From Chloroflexaceae bacterium (GTDB taxonomy: Bacteria; Chloroflexota; Chloroflexia; Chloroflexales; Chloroflexaceae), in the NCBI GenBank assembly GCA_025057155.1, contig JANWYD010000002.1:248001-312000 (forward strand): a stretch of DNA of 64,000 nt, in the 5' to 3' direction. The notes below the pieces were generated by a model, which was given only the letters and a program-made list of their open reading frames with translations, was not told where the DNA came from and ran no database searches. This document shows positions 52,886-61,843 of the stretch, piece after piece. Within the stretch, counting starts at the first letter, position 1. Each line of letters starts with the position of its first letter. Made by a program: the position numbers and the translations under genes.

Positions 52886-53683
52886 TCAACTCAACTGTCT
52901 TTCAGGCACATCGTTATGCAGGCGATACAGCGCCTGACCAAGATCGTGGTACAGGCGCAGCGGGATAGCGCGCTTCACCAGTTCCAACGTGCCAGCGCGC
53001 AGTCGTCGCTGGCGCAGGTAATGCGCGTCGTGTTGAACGATGCGGGCGAAGAGGCTGAGCGGCATCCCTTGCCAGATCGCCACGCGTTTGACCAGCCGTT
53101 CGGCGTTCACAGTGACAGGTTCGTTCCACCATTCCACCGAGTTGCCCACGAGGGTGTAGCCCAGGTCACGGGCCTGTCGCAGAACGGCGCGGTTGATGAA
53201 GCCGCCAGGTGCGCTCATCGTCGTAACGGGCTTGCCGGTTACGTCTTCAAGCCAGGCTTTACTTTCAGCCAGTTCCGCGCGCGCCCGCGCGGCGTCGAGG
53301 CGCGAGAGAGGCACGTGGGCAACCCCGTGACCGCCGACGGAGCAGAGGCTGGCCAGTTCGCGGATCTCGCCGTCGCGCAGGAAGGCCGGGTTGTGGCGGC
53401 AGAGGTCGCGGGTCAGGAAGAACGTCGCCTGGGCGCCGGCCCGCGACAGGATCTCGGCGGCGCGCAGGTTGCTGCGATGCCCGTCATCGAAGGTCATCAC
53501 AACGTAGCGCTGAGGGAGGGCGCCGCGCGCCAGGCGCGCTTCTAATTCAGGGAATCCCTCGATGACATAACCCTCGGCCCTGAGCCAGGCCACCTGCTGC
53601 TCGAATACTTCGATGGGCAGCGAGTAGCGGTTCGCCGGGTCGCGCTCCAGGTTGTGGTACATCAAGGCCACGAAGCGGCTCAT
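52886..53683 (-). CDS. Polysaccharide deacetylase (CE4-type)
   Basis: A 265-residue NodB-like deacetylase. ALMYHNLERDPANRYSLPIE opens it, VVMTFDDGHRSNLRAAEIL gives the catalytic Asp and metal Asp, and VGGHGVAHVPLSRLD gives the two metal His. SAPGGFINRAVLRQARDLGY is the substrate loop. No signal peptide is seen, so it may act on a cytoplasmic or lipid-linked intermediate. The ATG overlaps the upstream glycosyltransferase stop as ATGA, with GGAGG before it. Confidence 0.88.
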   Translation of the reverse strand: MSRFVALMYHNLERDPANRYSLPIEVFEQQVAWLRAEGYVIEGFPELEARLARGALPQRYVVMTFDDGHRSNLRAAEILSRAGAQATFFLTRDLCRHNPAFLRDGEIRELASLCSVGGHGVAHVPLSRLDAARARAELAESKAWLEDVTGKPVTTMSAPGGFINRAVLRQARDLGYTLVGNSVEWWNEPVTVNAERLVKRVAIWQGMPLSLFARIVQHDAHYLRQRRLRAGTLELVKRAIPLRLYHDLGQALYRLHNDVPERQLS

Positions 53684-54939
53684 TGCGCCACCTCCTCCAG
53701 CGGCGCGCGAGAAGCGCAGATGCGCTCCAGATCATCCACGTAGGCGGGATAAACGCTCTGCGCCGAAAAGCGCTCGGCGAAGACCTGCCGCACACGCTGG
53801 CGACAAAGCGCGGCAAAATCAGGGTCTTCGATCAGGCGCCGCAGCGCGCGCACGAGCGAGGGGACATTCTGCGCTTCGTAGGAGACGCCAAGGGGCTCGT
53901 TGTCAATCAGGCGCTGGAGTTCGCCTTTCAACGAGCTGATCAGCGGCAGGCCGAAGGCCATATACTCGTTGGGTTTATTAGGGATGGAGTACAGATTGCT
54001 GCGAAACGCGACCAGACCGGCAAATGAGCGCGTAAGCAGGGCGCGCAACTGGGTGATGTTCAAAAATCCAAGGAAGGTGATGTTCTGGAGGCCAAGTGTT
54101 TGCGCCCTTGTCTCCCAGGTTTCGCGCAGCGGCCCCTCGCCGGCGAGGAAGAAGCGCACCCGGGGCGCCTCGGAGGCGATAACGCCAGCGGCCTCGATCA
54201 GGGTGTCAATATCGTAGGAGGTTCCCAGGGTGCCAACGAACACAATGTTGGTGGTTTCGGGCGTGAAGCCGCGGGCCAGCAGATCGGGCAACCCCTCGTT
54301 GTCATTACCGTCCACGATGGAGGGGTCATAGCCCAGGTAGTAGACCTGGCCGTAGGCAAATGGCGCGCCGCGACGCTCGGTGACGACGCGCAGATAGTGC
54401 TGGCTCACGGCGACGCAGTGCTCTGCGAGCGTAAACACCTGGCGCGACCGGCGGAACATCGGGGTGAGCGCCAGCCGGGCCGCCCAGCGGAGTTGCTGTG
54501 GCGCCAGGGAGAGAAACTCGTCGGGCCAGATATCCTGCACATCAACCACCACCGGCACGCCGTGGGCGCGCCCGTAGCGCAGGCAATCCAGGGCGGCTTC
54601 GGGCAGCGGATAGCTCACGATGATGCCGTCGGGCGGAGCATTGCGCGCCATCCACCGGCGAACGGCAACGACATAGTCCCGGTGGTTGAGCAGCCGGGTG
54701 AGGGACACGTTCTTGCGGTACGGCCGGGTGTGGATCAATACGGCGCGCAGCCCGCGGGGCAGGTCGTTCAGGGTATCGGTGCGGCGATAGACCTTCGGGA
54801 TATGGAGAAAATCTGAACAGAGCCACGTTACGGTATGACCCCGCCGCAGCAACTCGGCCACCAGCATCTGGTAGCGCATGGGCCTGACGCCCTGGTCGCT
54901 GGGCAGCGGGTCGAAGGGGTTGACCAGCCAGAAATGCAT
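53680..54939 (-). CDS. WcaI/WbuB-type glycosyltransferase family 4
   Basis: A 419-residue GT-B enzyme. N-terminal HFWLVNPFDPLPSDQGVRPM and VVDVQDIWPDEFLSLAP (the GT4 WcaI/WbuB wording) are followed by TNIVFVGTLGTSYDIDTLIE and VRFFLAGEGPLRETWETRAQ in the nucleotide-binding domain. IPNKPNEYMAFGLPLISSLK carries the E-x7-E-like region. WbuB-type enzymes usually transfer an N-acetylated amino sugar onto the lipid-linked primer. It is translationally coupled to the deacetylase. Confidence 0.9.
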   Translation of the reverse strand: MHFWLVNPFDPLPSDQGVRPMRYQMLVAELLRRGHTVTWLCSDFLHIPKVYRRTDTLNDLPRGLRAVLIHTRPYRKNVSLTRLLNHRDYVVAVRRWMARNAPPDGIIVSYPLPEAALDCLRYGRAHGVPVVVDVQDIWPDEFLSLAPQQLRWAARLALTPMFRRSRQVFTLAEHCVAVSQHYLRVVTERRGAPFAYGQVYYLGYDPSIVDGNDNEGLPDLLARGFTPETTNIVFVGTLGTSYDIDTLIEAAGVIASEAPRVRFFLAGEGPLRETWETRAQTLGLQNITFLGFLNITQLRALLTRSFAGLVAFRSNLYSIPNKPNEYMAFGLPLISSLKGELQRLIDNEPLGVSYEAQNVPSLVRALRRLIEDPDFAALCRQRVRQVFAERFSAQSVYPAYVDDLERICASRAPLEEVAQ

Positions 54940-54959
54940 GGGACCGCTCCTTGCCGGTG

Positions 54960-56342
54960 TCAGCCGTTGCCGCCGATGCGCGCTGCGTGCTCGGCGGTTG
55001 CACGGGCGCGGGTCGGAAGGCTGCGAATATTCGGCTGCAGCGCGGGCGTCGTTTCGGGATGCCGCGCGTCGAGGCGTCGCAGCACCATTAGCAGCGCCAG
55101 GATGGACCAGAAGGTGGGATCGAGGTAGAACCCCGAAGCAAAATGCAGGGCGAAGACCATCACGAACATCGGCAGATAAAACTCGCGATTGCGACGCACG
55201 TCAGGACGCAGGACCGCAAACAGCAAGATGAGGTGCAACGCTATGCCGACCCAGCCCTGGGTGACGCGCACCACCGTAAAAATGTTGTGGATAAATGGTT
55301 CGGTAATCCCAAAGCGTCGCAAATACACTTCATCCATCACGGCGGCAAAGTCGGGGTTCTGTCCGAGACCGGTGCCGGTGAAAAAGTGGGGCAGATCCTG
55401 CGGTGGATGGACGAGTAGCGTGAGCGCGGCAAGCACGCGCACGTTAGCCGACTCATCTTCGCCAGCGGCTATCGTATTCAGCCGGTCGGTGACGACCGGT
55501 GCAACTCCGGCATACAAGGCCCAGATGACAACAGCAGTGACGATGATGATGAGCGGGATGGCAAAGCGCCGAAAACGGGCGTTGAGCACGCTGACGGCCA
55601 GCGCCGGAACCGCGATTGCCCATCCCGACAGGGAGAGGGTGAGCAAACTGGCCGTCAGCAACACGAGCACGCTGACCAGCAAAAGCTTGCGGTTCTTGAA
55701 GGAATACACGCTGGTCAGCATCATCAGCAACACGAGGGCGAATGAGAGGGCAATCGAGAAGGTGGAAGGTTCGTATGACAATCCGGCCGGTCGCAGCACG
55801 CCTCCCGTCCGGTAAATATCAATAAGGGGATTCCAGACCACGGCGGAGAACGCTTCTGGCAGCGCCAGCACCACACCGAAGAAGTTGAGCAATACGAACT
55901 GGATGATCCCGAACGAGCCGAACATGATGATCATCACGGCAGCGGTTGCTACCGCCCAGCCAATATCATCGGCGGTGATCATCAATCGCGCCGCGCTTGC
56001 GAAGCACAGCGCATAGATGAGCAGCAGCCCGAATGGCTGGATCCACTCACGATTGGTTGTCAGGCCCAGGACCAGACCAACGAAGATCTGCCAGCCGATC
56101 AACACGACCGCGAGGATCACTGGCGTGTCATCGGCCGGTCGGGGGACGGGAGTAAAGAAGGCCAGGGCCGCCGCTGCGCCAAGGATCAACAGCGGAACAG
56201 TAATGGCGAAGGACTCGCTGATACGCACCAGCGCAATGTTGTTGAAGAGCTGGCCGAGCGCGCCAGCGACCAGCAGCGACAACACGAGGCGCCGCCGGAG
56301 GGTCGTTGGTGATGAGGCCATCTGGGCAAGCGAAGGGTTCAT
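54960..56342 (-). CDS. O-antigen polymerase/ligase-like membrane protein
   Basis: A 460-residue protein with 10-12 predicted membrane helices, for example LVLSLLVAGALGQLFNNIAL and VLLMMLTSVYSFKNRKLLLV. A long non-membrane loop near residues 290-360 (NTIAAGEDESANVRVLAALT, LPHFFTGTGLGQNPDFAAVM) is the pattern of Wzy/WaaL-type polymerases. Sequence conservation in this family is low, so the call is by topology and position next to a flippase. ATG 56342 is preferred; an upstream codon adds a non-conserved basic stretch. It probably polymerises the repeat unit outside the membrane. Confidence 0.75.
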   Translation of the reverse strand: MNPSLAQMASSPTTLRRRLVLSLLVAGALGQLFNNIALVRISESFAITVPLLILGAAAALAFFTPVPRPADDTPVILAVVLIGWQIFVGLVLGLTTNREWIQPFGLLLIYALCFASAARLMITADDIGWAVATAAVMIIMFGSFGIIQFVLLNFFGVVLALPEAFSAVVWNPLIDIYRTGGVLRPAGLSYEPSTFSIALSFALVLLMMLTSVYSFKNRKLLLVSVLVLLTASLLTLSLSGWAIAVPALAVSVLNARFRRFAIPLIIIVTAVVIWALYAGVAPVVTDRLNTIAAGEDESANVRVLAALTLLVHPPQDLPHFFTGTGLGQNPDFAAVMDEVYLRRFGITEPFIHNIFTVVRVTQGWVGIALHLILLFAVLRPDVRRNREFYLPMFVMVFALHFASGFYLDPTFWSILALLMVLRRLDARHPETTPALQPNIRSLPTRARATAEHAARIGGNG

Positions 56343-56346
56343 ACCG

Positions 56347-57672
56347 TTACCTCGCCTCACTTCTCCTGCGGGCCGGCAGCGCACCGATGGCGTGGGCCAG
56401 GATCAGCACCGTTCCGATCAGATGCACCGCCGACGCTGCGATCATCACGATGGCGACCCCGGTCATACCCATCGAGGGGATGAGCCAGACGCTCAGCGCG
56501 GTCAGCACCACAACCTGAACCCCAAACAGCACCACCTGCACGCGTAGGTAGCGCGCGGCCTTCATCCCTTCGCCAATCAGCCAGGAGACGTAACCGATGG
56601 CGGCGGAGACCATGACCCATACGAAGAACCAGGTGTAGGTTGCATACTCGGGCTGATAGATCAGCGTGAGCAGCGGGCGACCGGCGACGAGAGCCACGAC
56701 GACTCCGCCCGCGCCAAGCGCCAGGCCAATGGCCCCCATCTGCAACAGCAGGCGCGAGAAGGCCTGACGGTCGCCCGTGGCGTAGTGCCGCGACAGGCGT
56801 GGCAGGGCCGACTGCCCCAGGGCGCTCACGACGGTCATCCCGGCCACCTGCAAATAGGTGAGGGCGGCGAAGATACCGAGGGTGTATTCGCCCAGGTAGT
56901 GCCCGACGAAGAAGCGCGGCAGGCTGGTGACGAGAGAGATCAGCAACATGGAGATGCCCAGCGGCAGGGCCAGCCATGTCAGTGCCAGCAGGGTGCGCGG
57001 GCGCCAGCGGGGGCGCAGGCTGCGCGCCAGTTGCACGGGACTGGAGGCGCCGGGTGTCGGGCCCTGAATGAGCATGACGCTGCGGAGGTCGTACAGCAGC
57101 ACCACCCCGATCCCGGCGAAGGCCAGGCCCATTACTCCCCAGAAGACGCTGCCGGTGAGGTAAACCAGGAGGCCCAGGGCTGCCAGGGAGAGCAGGCCCC
57201 TGAGGATCATTGACCGGGCGACGCGATCCATGCGTTCGTGATGCTGGAGCATGCCGAAAATGACGTCGCTGATGGCCTCAACCGCCTTGAACAGGCCAAA
57301 GGCCACGACGACCAGGGCGGTTTCCACCGGGTAGCGCAGGGCCAGAACGATCCCGCCGATGATGAGCATCGCCAGAGCGACGGTGATGAGGCGCAGGCCG
57401 AAGTAGTCGGCGAATGCGTATTCCTCCCGCGCGTCGGTCGCCTGGACATCACGCAGTTGAAGGTTGGTCAGCATCAGCACCGGTACGGCGATGGCGGAAC
57501 CGAGCGCGAACTGGCCAACCATCTCCGGGGTGCCGAGCTTTGCCAGCACGATCAGCATGCCCCATTGGCACGCGGCAAAGATGACGTTGCCCAGGAAGGT
57601 CCACGAGAAATTGGCGCGCAGCGAGAGGCGCGATGGGGTGCCTGCCACGGATGGTTTCAAGCTTTCTGCCAT
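56347..57672 (-). CDS. Wzx-type oligosaccharide flippase (MOP superfamily)
   Basis: A 441-residue protein with about 12-14 membrane helices and the usual N-terminal FSWTFLGNVIFAACQWGMLI and GTPEMVGQFALGSAIAVPVL of MurJ/Wzx-like transporters. A cytoplasmic basic loop PTPGASSPVQLARSLRPRWR separates the two halves. It should flip the undecaprenyl-linked repeat unit across the membrane for the neighbouring polymerase. The start ATG 57672 leaves a 166-base gap from the upstream Wzz/kinase gene. Confidence 0.9.
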   Translation of the reverse strand: MAESLKPSVAGTPSRLSLRANFSWTFLGNVIFAACQWGMLIVLAKLGTPEMVGQFALGSAIAVPVLMLTNLQLRDVQATDAREEYAFADYFGLRLITVALAMLIIGGIVLALRYPVETALVVVAFGLFKAVEAISDVIFGMLQHHERMDRVARSMILRGLLSLAALGLLVYLTGSVFWGVMGLAFAGIGVVLLYDLRSVMLIQGPTPGASSPVQLARSLRPRWRPRTLLALTWLALPLGISMLLISLVTSLPRFFVGHYLGEYTLGIFAALTYLQVAGMTVVSALGQSALPRLSRHYATGDRQAFSRLLLQMGAIGLALGAGGVVVALVAGRPLLTLIYQPEYATYTWFFVWVMVSAAIGYVSWLIGEGMKAARYLRVQVVLFGVQVVVLTALSVWLIPSMGMTGVAIVMIAASAVHLIGTVLILAHAIGALPARRRSEAR

Positions 57673-57838
57673 GTTCCTGCCGCTGATATCGTGTTTTCTA
57701 GTCTCTTCTGGGCGGCGTCATCCAGGCCGGGATGAAACTGCTGCGTCCAGGCTGGCGCGGACTGCGACAATCGAAGTGAACGCGTCTTGATCTCAGGGGC
57801 GCCGGCCGGCCTTCCGAACGACCCGCGGCGCCCGTTGA

Positions 57839-59266
57839 TCACTCGGCGATAGCGGGATAGCCGGAAGTAGATGTCGTGCCGCCGGGCTCATCACGGCTAG
57901 CGGTGACGGTCTGGGGAGAACGGGCCGGGACGGCGGAGGGGCGGGACGACCTGGTCTGGTAGTAGCGCCTGTGCTCCCCTTTATGCGCGTTCAACACCAC
58001 ACCGAGAGGTTCGATCTCGAACTGGGCAAGTTGATCGAGGGCGCTGACGAGCGCGTCGCTACGCAGGCGCCCGGAACGCACCACCAGCACGGTGGCGTCG
58101 CAGAGACGGGCCAGGGTAATAGGATCGGCCACTGCCAGGAGGGCAGGGCTGTCGAAGAGCACAATATCGGCGTGTCGCTTCAGTCGCTCGACAAGGCTGG
58201 CCATCTGGGACGAGCCGATCACCTCGGCCGGATTTGCCGGCAGTGGACCACTGGGCAGCAGATCGAGGTTGGTGACGCCAGTGGGCGTGAGATGGCTGGC
58301 CAGGCTGGCGGCGTCACTATAAAGCGCTGTGGTGACGCCGCGTGTATTCGGCTGCTGAAAGATCGTGTGCAGGGTAGGCTTGCGCAGGTCCGTATCCACC
58401 AGGATCACGCGCTTGCCAGACTCGGCCAGCACGACAGCCAGGTTGGCCAGGGTGGTGCTCTTGCCTTCGCCGTCGGCGGCGCTGGTCACCAGCAGGGTGT
58501 GGATGGGTCGCTGTTTCGCCGCATGCTCGATGTGCACGCGCAGACGGCGATAGGTCTCGGCGACCGGCGAAAGAGCGTCGCGCAGCACCACCGGCTTGTC
58601 TGGACCGGCGGCCTGGGGCGGGACGGTGACCAGGGTTCTGGCGCCAGTGAGGCGGGTGATTTGATTGGCGGAGCGCACGCGGTCGTCAAAATACTCGCGC
58701 AGCAGGATGCCGCCAGCGGCGAGCATCGCGCCGACAACCATAAACACGGCGACGTTGAGGGGGATGCGCGGGCTGGCCGGGCGCGTTGCTGGCAGGGCGG
58801 GTTCAACGACATACAGGTTATAGCGGCTGAAGGTTACATCGTTGCCAAGCAGCTCGCGCCCTTGTTGAGCCACCAGATTGACGATTTCGTTGGCGATAGC
58901 GGCTGCCCGTTCGGGATCGGAGTCGCGAACAGTCAACACAATCAACGGAGTATTGCGGGTGAGCGAAACGCGCACGCGCCGTTCAAGCGCTTCGGGCGTC
59001 GTATTGAGCTGCAATCTGGCGATAACGCTCTCCAGGACGGGGCGCTTGCGCAACAGTTCCATGTAGGTGGCGATGGGGCGTTCGTTCACACCCCAGATCT
59101 CGCTGTCGGGTGCGCTTCGACGAGTAACCGTAACGGTCGTCCGTGACTCGTAGGTCGGAGTGATTTGCAGGCTCACTACATAGGCCAGCGCGCCGCTGAG
59201 CAGTGAAATCAGGGCAATCAGCCACGCCCAGCGCCAGAGCAGATTTGCAAACGCCTTGAATTCCAT
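57839..59266 (-). CDS. Wzz-like chain-length regulator fused to a BY-kinase domain
   Basis: A 475-residue polysaccharide co-polymerase. Wzz-like part: TM1 at 13-33, periplasmic coiled region, TM2 at 168-189. The cytoplasmic bacterial tyrosine-kinase domain has Walker A SAADGEGKST at 262-271 and Walker A' VILVDTDLRKP at 287-297. DIVLFDSPALLAVADP gives Walker B. The tyrosine cluster at the C-terminus is small (RRYYQTRSS and one later Tyr), so the kinase may have few autophosphorylation sites. It probably controls chain length and export and is the first gene of the minus-strand locus. Confidence 0.92.
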   Translation of the reverse strand: MEFKAFANLLWRWAWLIALISLLSGALAYVVSLQITPTYESRTTVTVTRRSAPDSEIWGVNERPIATYMELLRKRPVLESVIARLQLNTTPEALERRVRVSLTRNTPLIVLTVRDSDPERAAAIANEIVNLVAQQGRELLGNDVTFSRYNLYVVEPALPATRPASPRIPLNVAVFMVVGAMLAAGGILLREYFDDRVRSANQITRLTGARTLVTVPPQAAGPDKPVVLRDALSPVAETYRRLRVHIEHAAKQRPIHTLLVTSAADGEGKSTTLANLAVVLAESGKRVILVDTDLRKPTLHTIFQQPNTRGVTTALYSDAASLASHLTPTGVTNLDLLPSGPLPANPAEVIGSSQMASLVERLKRHADIVLFDSPALLAVADPITLARLCDATVLVVRSGRLRSDALVSALDQLAQFEIEPLGVVLNAHKGEHRRYYQTRSSRPSAVPARSPQTVTASRDEPGGTTSTSGYPAIAE

Positions 59267-60028
59267 GTGCTTTCCTCCATTGAGGTGGTTGCGGCTCTTC
59301 CATCCTGGCCTATGTGATCCGTTGACGTTGCCCAGGGAAGTACAGGCCTCAGAAGTTCAGCGAATGAACGGTTTTCACAGTAGCGGCGTTGGATGCTTTC
59401 CTGCGCAATAATCGCTCTGCATTTCAATAATATTAGAGATTTAATGGCGAATGTCTTTTTGGCAAGCGAATTGCAACGCTGCCAGACGGTGGCGAAGACG
59501 CCGCGGGATTGTCTGGAGCGCGTGCAGCCTCTGGCATGTGTAGATCGCATCAGCGCATTTCGAGTGCGGCGTTTCTTTTTGTCTTTCTAAAGAGGAGCGC
59601 TGTCACTCGCGAGGCGCTGAAGCCCGGCTGGATGTTATTCGAGAATGTGAGCTGCAACCTGCTTGCGCGCTAGCAAGTATAGCAATTTGAGCGTACTACA
59701 TCAAGAAATAGGGATTTGAAAACATTCATATTGACATGATTGTTAGGTTTCGGTTGTCTTTTTGTTTATTTTCGGCCTGACTACGGCGCTGCTATGCCTG
59801 GCGATATGACGGTTTATTCATCAATTGTCTGTGTTGTGCGAAACCTCCAGGAGGACGCACAGGTTTCTCGGAGGTGCAGCCCTCTCAAACCAGCGCAGGC
59901 GCGGGTGTGTCCCGGAGAGTTCCAGGAACCTTCCAGGCGTTCTCCACCGAAATCTCCATACCTGGTTGCTACAGTGAAGGTGTGATAAGCGCCGCGCAGG
60001 AGCGGAAAGCAAGCACAGGAGGATAACG
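59267..60028. other. 762-base intergenic region upstream of the glycan locus
   Basis: There is no convincing gene. Two AT-rich islands (about 59395-59460 and 59680-59770) lie in otherwise GC-rich DNA and probably hold the divergent promoters of the glycan locus and of the secreted-protein gene at 60029. TTGACA occurs at 59731-59736 on the plus strand but without a good -10. No hairpin of note. Confidence 0.5.
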
Positions 60029-60562
60029 ATGCAACGCCTGATAATGTTCATGACGATGGGCATTCTGGCGGCCGCGCTGGCGCTCGGCGCGCCGGCGGGG
60101 GCCTTCGCCCAGGGGCCTGCTGGCCGCGCGCAGTGGATCCGCGCCCGTCTGGGCGGCCCGGAGCAGTCGCTGGTCGGGACGGCGGCGGCACAGCCTGGGG
60201 TGAGCCGGGTGGAGTTGCTGGCGCAGTTGCGGAGCGCGATGACGCTCGCCGAGGCGCTCAGGGCCGGGGGTGTTGATGTCGCCTCGTTCGCAGACAGCTT
60301 TATCGCTTCGCGCGCCGAGCGTCTCAGCGCGGCGGTTGCTGCCGGCGCCCTGACCCGCGCCGAAGCCGACGCGCGTCTGGACGCGCTGCGGGCCAATGTG
60401 ACCGCACGGCTCGAACGGCCCGTTCAGCGTGGTTGGTCCCGCCGGTCAGGGCGCGCGCACCGCGAGGGACTTCGTGGACGCCGACGGGGACGGGGTCTGC
60501 GACAATATGCCCGCGGGCGGCCGTCAGGCCCGCGGGGGGCCCGGCGCGGCCCGCGCCGGTAG
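60029..60562 (+). CDS. Secreted small protein with a frameshifted C-terminus
   Basis: The 177-residue reading starts with a signal peptide (MFMTMGILAAALALGAPAGA, cleavage near AFA-QG) and an Ala-rich helical domain ending RLDALRANVTARLERP. After about base 60420 the frame turns into an Arg/Gly-rich string. The +1 frame instead gives VGPAGQGARTARDFVDADGD and GVCDNMPAGG, a typical ending of Chloroflexota secreted proteins of this kind. So one base has probably been gained, or misread, near 60410-60430. In the restored frame the stop is at 60672-60674. AGGAGG precedes the ATG. The function is unknown; the helical part resembles YckD/DUF2680-type exported proteins. Confidence 0.6.
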   Translation: MQRLIMFMTMGILAAALALGAPAGAFAQGPAGRAQWIRARLGGPEQSLVGTAAAQPGVSRVELLAQLRSAMTLAEALRAGGVDVASFADSFIASRAERLSAAVAAGALTRAEADARLDALRANVTARLERPVQRGWSRRSGRAHREGLRGRRRGRGLRQYARGRPSGPRGARRGPRR

Positions 60563-60662
60563 CCCGATGTTCACAACGGCGGGCGAGGTGTTTACCCTCG
60601 CTCGCCGTCTGATTGTTTACGATAAGACAAGGGTTTTAGAGCGCCGACGATCAGTGAGGAGA

Positions 60663-60712
60663 CTGAGCCACTGAGGACACGGAGGGGGGCCGGCGTTTCG
60701 AGAAACGCTCTA
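60663..60712 (+). repeat. Dispersed repeat, shortened copy C
   Basis: CTGAGCCACTGAGGACAC and GTTTCGAGAAACGCTCTA match the two ends of the 86-bp repeats at 35880 and 47228, with the middle missing. It lies just before a 5'-truncated kinase remnant. Confidence 0.4.
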
Positions 60713-60713
60713 G

Positions 60714-61292
60714 GAGGTGTACTCTCTGATCCGGGACGAAGTGGCGCGGATCTACGAGGCCAGTCTGGGCCTGAGCCGATTGGTGGACGATCTGCGGATG
60801 CTCTCGCTGGCCGAGGCGGGGCGGCTGGATCTGCAGTGCAGCCTGTGGCGGTGGGGCCGCTGCTGGCGCGCGAGGCGGCGCTCTTCGCCGACCTGGCCGC
60901 CGGGCAGGGAGTGCATCTGCACGTCGAAACCCCCGGCGACCTCCTCGAAGCCCTGGCCGACCCGGAGCGCCTGGCGCAGGTGCTGCACAATCTGTTGAGC
61001 AACGCTCTGCGCCATATCCCTGCCGGCGGCCGGATCATCCTGCGGGCGCGGGCGGCAACAGCAATGAATGGATCGTTACAGGTGGAGGTGGAAGACACTG
61101 GCGCGGGCATCGCTCCCGATGATCTGCCTCATGTGTTTGAGCGTTTTTACGGCCGACCGGGGCCGTTCGCGGGAGCGCGGCGGCAGCGGGCTGGGGTTGA
61201 CGATCGCCCGTGAGTTAGTACGTCTCCGGGGGGCGCGATGGGGGTTGAGAGCGCGTCGGGCCAGAGCGCCCGCTTCTGATTCACCTTGCCGA
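60714..61292 (+). pseudogene. Decayed sensor histidine kinase (C-terminal half)
   Basis: Fragments of one kinase are spread over three frames. VYSLIRDEVARIYEASLGLS and LVDDLRMLSLAEAGRLDLQ are the end of a HisKA domain. After a frameshift near 60833-60842 come PVAVGPLLAREAALFADL and LAQVLHNLLSNALRHIPAGG (N box), then VEDTGAGIAPDDLPHVFERF (G1). After a second shift near 61150 comes ADRGRSRERGGSGLGLTIAR (G2). A third shift gives GVESASGQSARF and an in-frame stop before FTLP. The phospho-acceptor His and all sensor parts are missing. It cannot make a working kinase unless there are many sequence errors. Confidence 0.8.
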
Positions 61293-61411
61293 GGGCGCGG
61301 AATGCCGAAGCGGGTTGTAATACGCCAGGGGCGACAGGCATCTAAAAGATGTTTTATGAGGGCGCTGACCGGAATGCTTGATCCACGCACGTTGCAGAGA
61401 AAGGTGCTGCT

Positions 61412-61834
61412 ATGCGCGCAATATTTCGTCTGGTTCTGCTGGCGCTGGCGGCGCTGACGCTGGCCGCCTGCGGTATGGCGACGCGCCCGGCGGGGCCCGT
61501 AATGGCGCCGGCAGGCTACGCCAACATCTCCGTCGCCGAACTAAAGGCCCGTCTCGACGCCCGCGAGCCGCTCATCCTGCTGGACGTGCGCTCGCCGGAG
61601 GAGTACGCTCAGGACGGGCATGTGGCCGGAGCGGTGCTCATTCCCCTCCCTGAACTGGCGCGGCGCATAGGGGAGCTTGATCGCCAGCGCCCGATTGTCT
61701 GCATCTGCCGATCAGGTAACCGCAGCCGTACCGCCTGTGAGCAACTGGCGCTGGCTGGCTTTACCCGACTAGCGAATGTCGAAGGCGGAATGCGCGCCTG
61801 GGCTGCGGCCGGGTACGCGATTGAGCGACCGTGA
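61412..61834 (+). CDS. Rhodanese-like lipoprotein
   Basis: A 140-residue protein. The lipoprotein signal (MRAIFRLVLLALAALTLAAC) has the lipobox LAAC-G near residue 20. The single rhodanese domain has LLDVRSPEEYAQDGHVAGAV and the active-site Cys in VCICRSGNRSRTACEQLALA (C-R-S-G-N-R-S). It ends VEGGMRAWAAAGYAIE. It transfers sulfane sulfur or binds persulfide outside the cytoplasmic membrane. It lies 9 bases before a CoA-disulfide-reductase-like gene and near a sulfide:quinone-oxidoreductase-like gene, a sulfur-handling group. Confidence 0.92.
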   Translation: MRAIFRLVLLALAALTLAACGMATRPAGPVMAPAGYANISVAELKARLDAREPLILLDVRSPEEYAQDGHVAGAVLIPLPELARRIGELDRQRPIVCICRSGNRSRTACEQLALAGFTRLANVEGGMRAWAAAGYAIERP

Positions 61835-61843
61835 GGGATGCAT

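Noticed and set aside
60029-60562. The Arg/Gly-rich C-terminus of the secreted protein as a nucleic-acid-binding tail
   Set aside because: The neighbouring frame reads the expected DFVDADGDGVCDN ending, so the basic tail is better explained by a frameshift.
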